Shown here piece after piece: positions 17,411-27,369 of a stretch of 64,000 nucleotides of DNA. Source of the DNA: a virus; the IMG/VR virus record IMGVR_UViG_3300032323_000716, positions 51,831 to 115,830 of that record, one strand, 5' to 3'. Each line of letters opens with the position of its first letter. Position 1 is the stretch's first letter. A program made the translations under genes and the position numbers. A model generated the notes under the pieces. It worked only from the letters and a program-made list of their open reading frames with translations, was not told the origin of the DNA and searched no databases.

Positions 17411-19032
17411 AGATTTTCTTTTACGTATTCTTCGATAGTTTTTGTCACAGTCCAGCCAAAAGTTTCAGATAGTTTTGTATTATCCGCAAGTGTGATATAT
17501 GCTTCGCCCATCCTTGGCTCAATCATAGAAATGTCATCGGAAATCATAGCAGCCAATTCTAAAACAGAGTGATTAGTTCCTGATCCAACATTAAAAACTT
17601 CCCCATACTTATCGTGAGAATCGACTTGCATTGCTAATATGTTTGCGGCAACAACATCATTGACATGTGTAAAATCTCTACGTTGTGTGCCATCGGGTAC
17701 AATAGTCAAAGGTAATCCAGATTTTTTCTGTCTTAAAAATAATCCTACTACTGGTGCATACACACCTCTCACCGGTTCTCTAGGACCGTATACATTGAAA
17801 TAACGGAATATAATAGTTTTTAATCCAAACAATTTTGTGTACATACTACACAATTTCTCGCCTGCTACTTTAGATACAGAGTAAGGATTGAGACAATCGT
17901 CGGGCATAGTTTCTAACAGTGGCGGTTTATTAGCAAGCCCGTAAGCAGACGAAGTCGAACTATACATAACTTTTTTAACACCTGCCTCTCTGCTAGCCTG
18001 AAGAACTGTAGCAGTACCTAGTGCATTAGTTCTCACTGCGCCCAATGGGTTTAAAATAGTAGGTTGTATTCTTGATTCAGCAGCACAGTGAAATACATAA
18101 TCTATATTTTCATATAGATGTTTTGTACTTTCATAATCTGCAATATCTAATTTATGATAAGATGCTTTTTCATTAAAATAAAATTGTTCGTGTACAGCAG
18201 AACTTTCATTATCGATTACTGTAACTTGATGACCTAGTCCAATCAATGTATCTACAATATGCGATCCTATAAATCCTGCACCGCCGGTTACTAAAGATTT
18301 CATAATATTATTATTTTCCTTACTTAAATTGTCTTTTTGTTTTTTACCCCAGAAATGATAAAAATATTTTTCAAGATTAGAATCTTCAAATCCGCAATAT
18401 TTCTTTCCACTGGTATGATTACCATTCCAAAGATTTAAATATTTAAAATTATTTTTATTTAAGATTCTGTCTAATACATAAGTATCATACCTTCTTACAA
18501 ATTGTAAAATTTCTTCACTGTTCCAAAAACTTTCATATTGTTCTAAAAAATTATCTAATTCTGGATGTTTTAAATTAAAGGCGACAAAACCAGTGTCAAG
18601 TCCTAGGTCTTTGAGATAGGGATTTTCCCATTTATTTAGAGTTTCGTCTAATTTTATAATTTTTTTGTTGTTTACACTTAACAACTCATCTTCGCCTGGT
18701 ATAAGTTCTTCTATCTTAGGAATTCTTTTTACCTGAACATCTGCGTCTAGCCAAATACAATAATCGTAATGTTTTTTACTTTTTTTAATAGCAGATACAA
18801 TAGATCGACTTTTTCGCCAAAACTTAACTTCTATACCGGAAAGAAAAGAAGGACAAGTAGTAAGATCTAAACGAGTGTTTACAATCCGTTGATCATCTAT
18901 CAAAGATAAAATTTCTTTTTCAACAAAAAAATTACAATCGCCAGGTAATAGATCCCATGTATGCTTTACTTTGCTAAAAAAATGTTTGTGATACTCTTCA
19001 TTAAACCCTGTATTCCAAGAAACTTTTATCAT
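17407..19032 (-). CDS. Fusion: DxD glycosyltransferase-like domain + UDP-glucose 4-epimerase-like SDR
   Basis: 541 aa. Residues 1-240 form a glycosyltransferase-like unit with YCIWLDADV (DAD at 96-98) and LGLDTGFVAFN, akin to other DAD proteins in this island. From Met 244 a complete extended SDR begins: TGGAGFIGSHI nucleotide site, SSTSSAYG, catalytic YSVSK, and NVGSGTNHSV. The SDR half probably epimerises or modifies a UDP-sugar. Its Met (18303) has an upstream AAGGA, so it may also be made alone. The stop overlaps the convergent ugd by 4 bases. Confidence 0.82.
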   Translation of the reverse strand: MIKVSWNTGFNEEYHKHFFSKVKHTWDLLPGDCNFFVEKEILSLIDDQRIVNTRLDLTTCPSFLSGIEVKFWRKSRSIVSAIKKSKKHYDYCIWLDADVQVKRIPKIEELIPGEDELLSVNNKKIIKLDETLNKWENPYLKDLGLDTGFVAFNLKHPELDNFLEQYESFWNSEEILQFVRRYDTYVLDRILNKNNFKYLNLWNGNHTSGKKYCGFEDSNLEKYFYHFWGKKQKDNLSKENNNIMKSLVTGGAGFIGSHIVDTLIGLGHQVTVIDNESSAVHEQFYFNEKASYHKLDIADYESTKHLYENIDYVFHCAAESRIQPTILNPLGAVRTNALGTATVLQASREAGVKKVMYSSTSSAYGLANKPPLLETMPDDCLNPYSVSKVAGEKLCSMYTKLFGLKTIIFRYFNVYGPREPVRGVYAPVVGLFLRQKKSGLPLTIVPDGTQRRDFTHVNDVVAANILAMQVDSHDKYGEVFNVGSGTNHSVLELAAMISDDISMIEPRMGEAYITLADNTKLSETFGWTVTKTIEEYVKENL

Positions 19033-19036
19033 CTAA

Positions 19037-19837
19037 TTAATCCTTAGGAACATTATGCCAATAGGCAGGATATTTTTTTAAAGTTTCGAGAATACTTTTT
19101 GGGTAATTAACAACGCTAAGAACCTCACTGTCGGTTTTATGATTAATTGCTGCTTTGGTATCTTTTCTTTTAAAGGCTTCTAAGATTTGTTCAGGATCTC
19201 TATAATCAGTCTCAATACAACTAACAACTTTGTTTTTTATAATTTCATCTGACCCCATCCAAGACCAATGCCAACCGACCGACTCATCAAGTCCTATACA
19301 ATGATCTCGATTTTTTCTTTTGGCTATATCTTTGCTACCCTTATATAAATCGTGTGGAGTTTCAAACATAAATCGTTTAGCCACGACACTACCCTTCCAT
19401 CCTCTAAATAACTTTTGATCAAATTTGTACATGTACATTTCTAAACCACAAGAAACAGGCTTATTATTTTGCTCTAATGCATTGAGGATTTTTTCAAATT
19501 TTTCAGGATTTAAAATTTCATCTAAATCGCCATGTATAACAATATCATTGCTATTACACTGATCTAAACGATCCTTAAACCCTTTACGCATGCCTGTCTC
19601 GCAGTAACTTCTGTGAGGATGGTCCTCTTCAAGATTAATACTTAGAACTTCTAATTTTTCACCAAACCGTTTCTTATATCTATCAATATTATTTTTTAAG
19701 AAAAATTCTTTAGGACGACTGCTTAGTGTTCGATCAGCCTCTACAACTATCCATTTATCAACATAAGTATCACTTATTTCTAAGTGAATATCTAACATGT
19801 CAAATTCATTATTAAAAAGAAATGTGTCTATTATCAT
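19037..19837 (-). CDS. GT17-like glycosyltransferase
   Basis: 266 aa. Matches the glycosyltransferase family 17 pattern: IDTFLFNNEFDMLDIHL at the start, VDKWIVVEADRTLSSRPKEF, GDLDEIL as the metal-binding acidic motif (residues 102-108) and GWHWSWMG near the middle. Family 17 includes N-acetylglucosaminyl transferases. It sits four bases upstream of the fusion gene in a - strand operon. Confidence 0.8.
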   Translation of the reverse strand: MIIDTFLFNNEFDMLDIHLEISDTYVDKWIVVEADRTLSSRPKEFFLKNNIDRYKKRFGEKLEVLSINLEEDHPHRSYCETGMRKGFKDRLDQCNSNDIVIHGDLDEILNPEKFEKILNALEQNNKPVSCGLEMYMYKFDQKLFRGWKGSVVAKRFMFETPHDLYKGSKDIAKRKNRDHCIGLDESVGWHWSWMGSDEIIKNKVVSCIETDYRDPEQILEAFKRKDTKAAINHKTDSEVLSVVNYPKSILETLKKYPAYWHNVPKD

Positions 19838-19840
19838 ATT

Positions 19841-20482
19841 TTAAAACTTATAAATTATTTGATATTTGTCATACATTGGAAATACATTTTTTGATTCCAG
19901 ATATTCAACAATCATTCTACCCTTTCCAGATCGACGTCCATCTAATAGATAAGCGTTATCATCTATTGCAACTATCGCTCCTTCTTTAAGAGAATTTTCG
20001 ATAGACTTAAATTCTTTGAGATGATGATTAGCACTATCAAAATCGTCGTGCCATTTAACATCCCATGAATCTAAATAAAACAAATCGATAGCATCTAAAT
20101 TATTTAAAGAAGAAAGCCAAGTAACGCTGTCTGAACAAAAAGATTTGTAGTACTTTTCATCGATAAAACTATTCGCCGTATCAACTGCAGATTGATTTAT
20201 ATCTACTGACCTAACAAAACCACCATGCAATTTTACCATCTCAGCAAATAAAAAACCACTATTACCGTCTTTCCAATTATTTGGATTTCTAACTGTCCCT
20301 GTTTCAATTATTTGAAAATCATTATTTTTCTTTTGTAACAGAAGTTCAAACATTAATTTAAAACCCTGCCCTCGATCATATAAACCTGGTTTACAATTTC
20401 TTTTTTCGCATGCTCCTGGTTTTGATACTACTTGATCAAGCAACGGTTGATAATTTTGTTTATAAGTTTCTAGCCAATTCAT
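19841..20482 (-). CDS. Class I methyltransferase-like protein
   Basis: 213 aa. SAM-type Rossmann features: IIETGTVRNPNNWKDGNSGFLF, then VRSVDINQSAVDTA for the acidic second strand, and DLFYLDSWD, AIVAIDDNAY later. Similar proteins lie in glycan clusters and often methylate sugars. Target unknown. Part of a four-gene - strand run. Confidence 0.65.
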   Translation of the reverse strand: MNWLETYKQNYQPLLDQVVSKPGACEKRNCKPGLYDRGQGFKLMFELLLQKKNNDFQIIETGTVRNPNNWKDGNSGFLFAEMVKLHGGFVRSVDINQSAVDTANSFIDEKYYKSFCSDSVTWLSSLNNLDAIDLFYLDSWDVKWHDDFDSANHHLKEFKSIENSLKEGAIVAIDDNAYLLDGRRSGKGRMIVEYLESKNVFPMYDKYQIIYKF

Positions 20483-20485
20483 TTT

Positions 20486-21175
20486 TTACCCTAATAAAAT
20501 TTGGTGATCGAATTCTACAGATTGATTTGATTCATCAGGAATTGGAATATTCCAATGTCGTTTACACATAATAAATTCAAATGTTTTTAAATCATCAAAC
20601 TCTTTACAACGATCTGGGAGATAAAAAAATGCATTAACTCCCCTTGTGTCTACAGTTAAAAATTTATACCCAACGGAAGATAATAGAGTTTTAAATGCAG
20701 AAAGACTAGCACCACAGTTTTTAATATGATACCTATCTAAATTGGGTTTAACTGAGCAAATCAAATTTGGGCCATAGAAAGAAAGGTATTCTGTGCAAAT
20801 AATTGACGGAAAAAATTTATTAGAAAGTAATTCTTTTAATATCCAAAAGTCGATACTATCGATGTCTAAACTAAAGAAATCAGGTGACAAAGTAGGCCAA
20901 CTATTGATTAAATCTTTTATATTTGATAAATTGATTTGTTTAACATTATGTGTATAATTAGGATGAAACCATGCCTGGTCTAACATATCGTGCCCAATGC
21001 CATTATACCCATGATTTTCTATCAAATTTCTTAACATGTTTTCGGTTCCGTTACCCGAACCTATTTCAATTGCTGTAAAATTTTGTTTGATTAATCGAGA
21101 AATCATTGTGTGAATAATACCATCTTCTAAATTCTGAGAGAAGTTTTTATATTCGTAAGATAATCTGTTTTTCAT
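20486..21175 (-). CDS. Methyltransferase-like protein
   Basis: 229 aa from the ATG at 21175. The longer frame runs back across the divergent + strand start and is rejected. AIEIGSGNGTENMLRNLI is a SAM-binding loop, followed by NGIGHDML and FFSLDIDSIDFWIL. It resembles FkbM-type neighbours in order but not closely. TAAATAT precedes the start, in keeping with late expression. First gene of the - strand part of the island. Confidence 0.62.
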   Translation of the reverse strand: MKNRLSYEYKNFSQNLEDGIIHTMISRLIKQNFTAIEIGSGNGTENMLRNLIENHGYNGIGHDMLDQAWFHPNYTHNVKQINLSNIKDLINSWPTLSPDFFSLDIDSIDFWILKELLSNKFFPSIICTEYLSFYGPNLICSVKPNLDRYHIKNCGASLSAFKTLLSSVGYKFLTVDTRGVNAFFYLPDRCKEFDDLKTFEFIMCKRHWNIPIPDESNQSVEFDHQILLG

Positions 21176-21202
21176 AAGAATATTTACCAATAAACGTAGC
21201 AC

Positions 21203-21209
21203 ATAAATA
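21203..21209 (+). promoter_or_regulatory. Late promoter for + strand glycan genes
   Basis: ATAAATA five bases before the ATG at 21215. The gap to the divergent - strand gene is only 39 bases. Confidence 0.75.
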
Positions 21210-21214
21210 TTCAT

Positions 21215-21979
21215 ATGAAAAACATTGTAATTGTTACCGGCGGCTTTGACCCCATACATTCCGGGCATATTGCCTACATACAAGAAGCACGAAAATTAGG
21301 AGATTTCCTAGTTATAGGAGCCAATTCAGACGAGTGGCTCAGGCGTAAAAAGAAAAAAGAATTTATGCCTTGGATTGAACGTGCAGCCGTGCTATCTGCC
21401 TTATCTAATGTTGATCGTGTAATCAACTTTGATGACAGCGACAACAGCGCCAAGGATGCAATTAGAAAAGTAAGGTCTATATATCCTAATGATCATATTA
21501 TTTTTGCCAACGGCGGAGATCGAACTAATGCTAATATTCCTGAAATGGATATCAAAGATGAAAATCTAGAGTTTGTTTTTGGAGTAGGTGGCGAACATAA
21601 AATGAATTCAAGTTCTTGGATATTGCAAGAATGGAAAGCGCCTAAGACTGAGCGTCAATGGGGCTATTGGCGGGTTTTACACGAGCAAGGCCAAGAGGTA
21701 AAGTTAAAAGAACTAACCGTTGCTCCCGGCAAAATGCTGTCAATGCAGAAGCATAAAGAAAGAGCAGAACATTGGTTTGTGGCTGACGGTACTGCTACAG
21801 TTTATACTATCAATTCAAGTACTGATGCAGAATTGCACGGAGTATATAAAAAATTCCAACATATTCATATCAATCGTCAAGAGTGGCATCAATTGTGCAA
21901 CGAAGGGGACACTCCCCTAAAGGTTATTGAAATTCAATACGGTGAAAATTGTATAGAAGAGGATATAGAAAGATTATGA
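21215..21979 (+). CDS. Fusion: cytidylyltransferase domain + cupin (mannose-6-P isomerase type II)
   Basis: 254 aa. Residues 1-130 are a HIGH-type nucleotidyltransferase (GGFDPIHSGHIAYIQEA, as in RfaE/TagD), which would activate a sugar phosphate. Residues 145-254 are a cupin of the mannose-6-phosphate isomerase/GDP-mannose group (ERQWGYWRVLHEQG, KMLSMQKHKERAEHWFV, GDTPLKVIEIQYGENC). Two steps of one sugar-activation route may be joined. First gene of a + strand run with overlapping stops and starts. Confidence 0.85.
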   Translation: MKNIVIVTGGFDPIHSGHIAYIQEARKLGDFLVIGANSDEWLRRKKKKEFMPWIERAAVLSALSNVDRVINFDDSDNSAKDAIRKVRSIYPNDHIIFANGGDRTNANIPEMDIKDENLEFVFGVGGEHKMNSSSWILQEWKAPKTERQWGYWRVLHEQGQEVKLKELTVAPGKMLSMQKHKERAEHWFVADGTATVYTINSSTDAELHGVYKKFQHIHINRQEWHQLCNEGDTPLKVIEIQYGENCIEEDIERL

Positions 21980-22662
21980 TAGTGGTTGACAAGTGGTATG
22001 CACCATTTGAGGATTTTTTCTCTCATCTTCCGGGAGGAGAAAGAATAGAAAATTTTGGTAAAGAATCTAGACTAGAAGCATTAAAATTTGTTTTAAAAAA
22101 AAGATCAGTTATAGATATAGGTGCTCACATAGGAATAAGTGTAAATCATTGGTCGACAGAATTTGATAGTGTCTATGCATTCGAACCTCTAAAAGAACAT
22201 TATGATTGTCTAATTAAAAATACTGAAACGTTAAACAATATAAAATCCTACAATTATGGGTTGGGAAACTTTGAGGGTACTACAAAAGGCGCTTACCGTA
22301 GTTTAAAAAATAGCGGATCCTTTCAAATTATAGATAGTAATTATGTACAGCCTAGAAACGAAAATAAGATTAGAAATCTTGTAGATATAGAAATAAAAAA
22401 ATTAGACTCTTTTGAATTTGAAAATATAGATCTTATTAAAATTGACGTAGAAGGATGGGAATTTGAAGTTATTCAAGGGGCTATTGAAACTATTAAAAAA
22501 CATAAACCTGTTTTAATGATAGAAGTGTTAGTTGACCACCCTAACAAAACTTTAAAAACAGGCTATGACAGTAATAAATTAAATGATTTGCTAAAAGATC
22601 TAAATTATAAAGAATCGGCGCATATCATTCCAGACGATAAGATTTTTACACCAAATGAATAA
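21976..22662 (+). CDS. FkbM-family methyltransferase
   Basis: 228 aa from the ATGA overlap at 21976. FkbM signatures: VIDIGAHIGISVNHW, VYAFEPLKEHY, and DLIKIDVEGWEFEVIQGA. These SAM enzymes O-methylate sugars or polyketides. It likely decorates a glycan made by its neighbours. AT-rich relative to the packaging genes. Confidence 0.85.
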   Translation: MIVVDKWYAPFEDFFSHLPGGERIENFGKESRLEALKFVLKKRSVIDIGAHIGISVNHWSTEFDSVYAFEPLKEHYDCLIKNTETLNNIKSYNYGLGNFEGTTKGAYRSLKNSGSFQIIDSNYVQPRNENKIRNLVDIEIKKLDSFEFENIDLIKIDVEGWEFEVIQGAIETIKKHKPVLMIEVLVDHPNKTLKTGYDSNKLNDLLKDLNYKESAHIIPDDKIFTPNE

Positions 22663-23455
22663 TTGGATATTTCTCAGTAAAGAAGGCAAAGATGAATATG
22701 TCAATATGTTTGCTATCGGCAGCGGCGGCCGTGTTATAAACACAGACGACTTTGATTATAGAGACAGCGATGACCCTATTGTTCTTAGAGGTATCTTAAA
22801 ACATAAGATAATGAAAAAATGTTGGCTGGATGGCCGAGATTTTTATTTTATGGATACAGGATATATGGGTAATCATCGAGGACCTTTAAATCCTATGGGA
22901 TGGAAATTTTATCATCGAATTGTTAAAAATGATTTGCAACACAGTGAGATGATCAAAAGACCAGATGATCGTTTTCGTAAGTTAGCCATTCCGTTACACG
23001 ATTGGAAAAAAGGCGGAAGAAAAATCTTAATTGCTAAGCCAGACGAAAAGCCTATGAAATTCTATGGTTTGGAATTAGACGAGTGGTTACAAGAAACTAT
23101 TAATACTATTAAAAAATATACTGATAGACCTATTGAAGTTAGAGAAAGAGTTAAGAGTAGAGTAGAACGTACTATTAATAGCACACTAAAAGAAGCACTA
23201 GATAACGATGTTCATTGCCTAGTTACTTTTAACAGTAATTCGGCCACAGAGGCAGTAATGTATGGATACCCGGCATTTACTTTATCGCAGACACATGCCG
23301 CATCTCCTGTGACTAGCCAAGACCTTAGTAAAATAGAAACACCTTTTTATCCAGACAAAGATTTAGTTTATGCATGGGCCTGCCACTTGGCCTATGGACA
23401 ATTTCATATAGATGAACTTAAAGATGGCTCAGCATGGAGAATTTTAAATGAGTGA
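22655..23455 (+). CDS. Capsule-type (GT-B-like) glycosyltransferase, paralogue 1
   Basis: 266 aa. The C-terminal half has the GT-B-like signature shared with the genes at 24914 and 28831: CLVTFNSNSATEAVMYGYPAF, then LSKIETPFYPDKD and a closing WACHLAYGQFHIDELKDG. Such motifs occur in capsule polysaccharide synthesis (KpsS-type) proteins. Overlaps both neighbours by 8 bases. Confidence 0.62.
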   Translation: MNNWIFLSKEGKDEYVNMFAIGSGGRVINTDDFDYRDSDDPIVLRGILKHKIMKKCWLDGRDFYFMDTGYMGNHRGPLNPMGWKFYHRIVKNDLQHSEMIKRPDDRFRKLAIPLHDWKKGGRKILIAKPDEKPMKFYGLELDEWLQETINTIKKYTDRPIEVRERVKSRVERTINSTLKEALDNDVHCLVTFNSNSATEAVMYGYPAFTLSQTHAASPVTSQDLSKIETPFYPDKDLVYAWACHLAYGQFHIDELKDGSAWRILNE

Positions 23456-24917
23456 TGGTTTTTTACCTGTTTATGTAGGTTATGATTATAGAGAAGATAT
23501 TGCATATAAAGTCTGCGAATATTCTATCTATAAAAATACGCCAAGTGCCGAAGTTAAGCCTCTTAAACAAGATCAATTAAGAAGAGACGGTTATTACACT
23601 AGAGAAGTTGATCCTTTAAGTTCTACAGAATTTACGTTTACTAGATTTTTAGTTCCACACCTTATGAATCTCGAAGGGTGGGCATTATTCTGTGACTGCG
23701 ACTTTGTATGGGATGGTGATATACAGAGAGTATTTGACCAGGCAGATTCTAGATACGCCGTTATGGTAGTTAAACATAATTACAATCCTACAAACACTGT
23801 TAAGATGGATGGCAAAACACAGAGTCAATATCCAAGAAAAAATTGGAGTTCAATGATATTATGGAATTGCAGCCATCCATCTAATGCCAAACTTACTTTA
23901 GAAGATATTAATAATCAGTCCGGTTCTTATTTGCATAGATTTCAATGGCTAGATGATTCAGAAATAGGCGAACTAAATGTTCAATACAATTTTTTAGTAG
24001 GACATAACAAGCCCGAACAATGCCACAGTGGTAAACCGGTAGCCTATCATTGGACTGAGGGAGGTCCTTGGTTCCCTCAATACATGGACTGCGAATATAA
24101 AACTATCTGGTATCAATATCTTATTGAATATTCTAACGAATTAAGCAGAAACAATGTAACTGCTTATTCTCCTATTACATGGGTTACTTCTCTTTCCAGA
24201 GAATATTGGGAATACTGCGCCAAACACACTATGCCTACATGGAGTAGACTGCCGGGAGATGTAGTAGTGGTATGGGACGATAAACCTGTAGATTTTCCTG
24301 TTGGCAGAACTTACAATTTTTGGAAAGAAGTGGCCAGTCCTGACGATCCGTGGGTCAAGGAAGGCATGGGCGGAAGCAAAGCCGATAGATTTTGGAAAAA
24401 AAGTCGTGTACAGGTATGGGCTGCAAGAAAATTCAAAGGCATAGTCATATGGATTGACGCTGACATAGCCGTAACTGCACCGTTGAGTCGTCCTCGAGCA
24501 TTGGAATTGTTACATCCGGGAAAAAATGTTTGGGGAACACTAGACTGCGGCAGTGATCATCCACAAAAGTATGATCACATTGATACTGGAATTGTATCTT
24601 TTAATTCAAGACATTTAGAATTTGATAAATTTATCAAAGAATATTCCTTAATGTGGTATAACGGAAAGATATATGAATGTAGACAACCGTATGATCACTA
24701 TGCAGTAACAATGCTAAGTAAAAAATGGCCTGTGCAAACTTTTGTACCGCATTGGTCTAAGTGGGCTTCGTCTACAGACGAATATCCAAACAGATTTAAC
24801 ATGCAGAACAGTTATGTCAAAGATTATTTCGAACATTATCTAGGAATAGAGAAAAAAGAACAATTAAAAAGACTAAACGGCGACGAAGTAGTTTCCAAAA
24901 AGGAAAAGAAAAAATGA
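23448..24917 (+). CDS. Two-domain glycosyltransferase
   Basis: 489 aa. The first half is GT8-like: VYVGYDYREDIAYKVCEYSI and WALFCDCDFVWDGD with a CDCD metal motif near residue 80. The second half is a DAD-type domain of the kind found at 25845, 26545 and in the 17407 fusion: IVIWIDADIAV, then HIDTGIVSFNSRHLEFDKF. Ends in a Lys-rich tail. It may add two successive sugars. Confidence 0.78.
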   Translation: MSDGFLPVYVGYDYREDIAYKVCEYSIYKNTPSAEVKPLKQDQLRRDGYYTREVDPLSSTEFTFTRFLVPHLMNLEGWALFCDCDFVWDGDIQRVFDQADSRYAVMVVKHNYNPTNTVKMDGKTQSQYPRKNWSSMILWNCSHPSNAKLTLEDINNQSGSYLHRFQWLDDSEIGELNVQYNFLVGHNKPEQCHSGKPVAYHWTEGGPWFPQYMDCEYKTIWYQYLIEYSNELSRNNVTAYSPITWVTSLSREYWEYCAKHTMPTWSRLPGDVVVVWDDKPVDFPVGRTYNFWKEVASPDDPWVKEGMGGSKADRFWKKSRVQVWAARKFKGIVIWIDADIAVTAPLSRPRALELLHPGKNVWGTLDCGSDHPQKYDHIDTGIVSFNSRHLEFDKFIKEYSLMWYNGKIYECRQPYDHYAVTMLSKKWPVQTFVPHWSKWASSTDEYPNRFNMQNSYVKDYFEHYLGIEKKEQLKRLNGDEVVSKKEKKK

Positions 24918-25852
24918 AATTTGTAGTCTACCAGGCATGCTTACCTGCGACAAATAAAAACCTAGAAAAAAATGAAATTTTAAATAGATTTCCTTTGGGC
25001 GTAGCCTATCTAGGTCAAGATGAAGTGATTATTCACGAACAAAGAAATCTTATAGAAGCAGATGTAGCCATGATGGTAGGTTGGGTACATGAAGATTCCG
25101 CTGATACTCCGCATTTGGTATTTCGTAAACAGGTTATCGATGATCAAAGAAAAAGAAATAAAAAAGTTCTATTAGCAGATTCAAATTTATTCCTTTACAA
25201 AGATAAGAGTAATCCTCATCATTATCTTAGATATAGTTACAATGGAATTTTCCCCAATACTGGAGAATATTGTGATCAAGATATTGATCCTAATAGATGG
25301 AAACACTTATCTCAGAACATAGGCATTGGTCTAAAAGACTATCGAACTAACGGTAATCATATTTTGTTATGTCTACAACGTAACGGAGGTTGGAGTATGG
25401 GCGGGTTTGATGTAGTCGACTGGACTGCACAAATTATAAAAGAATTAAGAAAGTACACTGACAGGGAAATAGTCATTAGAGCACACCCAGGAGATAAAAA
25501 ATCTAAAAATTATCTTTCTCCAAACAATCTAATTAAGAAAATTGGATTTTTAAAAGGGGTTCGTCTTAGTCGAGACGGTGTTGACCTATTAGGAGATCTC
25601 AAACATTGCTGGGCTGTAGTAAATTATAACTCTAGTCCTACTGTAGGAGCAGCCATTGAGGGATTCCCTGTGTTTGTAACAGATCCTAATCGTAGCCAAT
25701 GTAAAGAGATCGCAAATACTGATTTGTCAAAAATAGAAAATCCAGAGTTGCCTGACAGACAGCAATGGGCTGAACGTCTTGCCATGTTCCATTGGAACTT
25801 TAATGAAATAGCCAACGGTGAATGTTGGTCGCACATGAGAAAATATGCTTAA
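24914..25852 (+). CDS. Capsule-type (GT-B-like) glycosyltransferase, paralogue 2
   Basis: 312 aa. Same C-terminal block as paralogues 1 and 3: AVVNYNSSPTVGAAIEGFPVF, LSKIENPELPDRQQW and FHWNFNEIANGECW. An arginine/histidine site IVIRAHPGDKK precedes it, typical of the phosphate-binding region of this fold. ATGA overlap with the gene before, 8-base overlap with the one after. Confidence 0.68.
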   Translation: MKFVVYQACLPATNKNLEKNEILNRFPLGVAYLGQDEVIIHEQRNLIEADVAMMVGWVHEDSADTPHLVFRKQVIDDQRKRNKKVLLADSNLFLYKDKSNPHHYLRYSYNGIFPNTGEYCDQDIDPNRWKHLSQNIGIGLKDYRTNGNHILLCLQRNGGWSMGGFDVVDWTAQIIKELRKYTDREIVIRAHPGDKKSKNYLSPNNLIKKIGFLKGVRLSRDGVDLLGDLKHCWAVVNYNSSPTVGAAIEGFPVFVTDPNRSQCKEIANTDLSKIENPELPDRQQWAERLAMFHWNFNEIANGECWSHMRKYA

Positions 25853-26561
25853 TATCGAAGTTATTACCAGTTTTAATCAACATTACTACAACCTCATTGG
25901 TAAAGACGCTGTTTCTACTTGGTTAAAGTATTGGCCAAATGACATGTCTCTAACCTGTTATGTGGAAGAATTTAACTTACCACACGATTCTCGAATAAAA
26001 CAAATTTCTTTTGACACATTTGAAAAAGAATATTTTTTATTTCAAGAAACAGAGCATAAACAGGTTAAGAAATTCTCTAAAAAAGCATGGAGTTTTATAC
26101 ATGCCATGCAGCACTCCACTGCCGATAGGATTGTATGGCTAGATGCTGATGTTTTACATACCGACTACATTGAGAAAAAATTTCTCAATGGAATATTGCC
26201 TGATGATGTATTAAGTACCCACATGGGTGTAACATATTATTCAGCAAAAGACGGTACTCCTGGCAGGTGGTTTGTTCCTGAGACAGGGTTTTTTGCCGTT
26301 AATACCAAACATAAACTTTTTGATCAATTTAGATCAGAATATAGACGTCATTACGTAGAACGTGATCATACAAATATGAGAAGATTCTACGACAACGACG
26401 TATATGGATATGTATTTGAGAAATTAAAAGCCCCGGGTAATGATCTTTGTAAAGATTTTACCAAGGGCTACAAAACACCAATGAGGCACACTGTATTGGC
26501 ACCTTATATGCAACACTATAAGGCTAAGCACAGCAAAGCAGAATTTAATTCTGACGACTGA
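25845..26561 (+). CDS. DxD glycosyltransferase
   Basis: 238 aa. RIVWLDADVLHTDYI carries the metal-binding DAD at residues 100-102, and TGFFAVNTKHKLFDQF matches the equivalent piece in the other DAD proteins. The 3' end overlaps the convergent gene by 17 bases. Sugar and acceptor unknown. Confidence 0.75.
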   Translation: MLNIEVITSFNQHYYNLIGKDAVSTWLKYWPNDMSLTCYVEEFNLPHDSRIKQISFDTFEKEYFLFQETEHKQVKKFSKKAWSFIHAMQHSTADRIVWLDADVLHTDYIEKKFLNGILPDDVLSTHMGVTYYSAKDGTPGRWFVPETGFFAVNTKHKLFDQFRSEYRRHYVERDHTNMRRFYDNDVYGYVFEKLKAPGNDLCKDFTKGYKTPMRHTVLAPYMQHYKAKHSKAEFNSDD

Positions 26562-27369
26562 CCCAATACTTTTCAGTTCTGGGTCTTATAAAATCAGTAT
26601 TAAGACTTTTTCCGTAATTTTTTCTGTTACCTTTGAGGTGATCTAGGTACGCACCCCACTCACTGTTGATTAGAGGATGGCCTTCACCTTTAATCAAGCC
26701 TTTACACCAATCATTCCACTGCCATTCTGGATGTCTTAGTTTAACTTCTTTGCGAACTTCGTCAAAGACCCAGCAATCGTTCCATTCACTAAATTGGAAT
26801 AGTCTACCGCTATCATAGGCCTGTTGAAATTCAAACAAGAATTCTTGGGTAAAGGGATCTTTAAGATTCATAGAATACAAACCACACTCTGTAAACTTCT
26901 TTTCTCTACCTAAAAATCCTAGACCGATATGAGGTTGCGACATTTTTTCAATAAAATGATGCGGAATAGGTGTATGACATACCATATCAGCGTCCATCCA
27001 GAACAACAGATCAGCATCGGTGTTACGTGCCGCATGGCAGACCGAATAGATCTTATGGCTGAAGCGTATAGCATCCCATCTAAACCCAACTCCTGGCCTT
27101 TTTCCTTTCTTATCAGGAGGACCTGTAGGAACCTCACCTCTGGCTCGTGGATCGTTGCCCCATTTATTTTTAAATGCTACTAGATCCGGACAGGAATCGT
27201 GCAAATCTCTTACTATAAGATTTTCTGAAGACTCGGATATGCTATGATCTTGGGGATACGCATATAATGTAATATCTTCTGGCCAAGTTTTTAAGAATGT
27301 TTGAATCATTCTCTTGGCATATTTGTCATACCCTTCCTTATGGAAGGTAGTAACTACGGCTTTTTTCAT
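26545..27369 (-). CDS. DxD glycosyltransferase
   Basis: 274 aa. LLFWMDADMVCHTPIP holds DAD at residues 126-128; GLYSMNLKDPFTQEFLFEF is the shared downstream strand. An ATGA overlap links it downstream of gmd in a two-gene - strand operon. Confidence 0.76.
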   Translation of the reverse strand: MKKAVVTTFHKEGYDKYAKRMIQTFLKTWPEDITLYAYPQDHSISESSENLIVRDLHDSCPDLVAFKNKWGNDPRARGEVPTGPPDKKGKRPGVGFRWDAIRFSHKIYSVCHAARNTDADLLFWMDADMVCHTPIPHHFIEKMSQPHIGLGFLGREKKFTECGLYSMNLKDPFTQEFLFEFQQAYDSGRLFQFSEWNDCWVFDEVRKEVKLRHPEWQWNDWCKGLIKGEGHPLINSEWGAYLDHLKGNRKNYGKSLNTDFIRPRTEKYWVSRQN

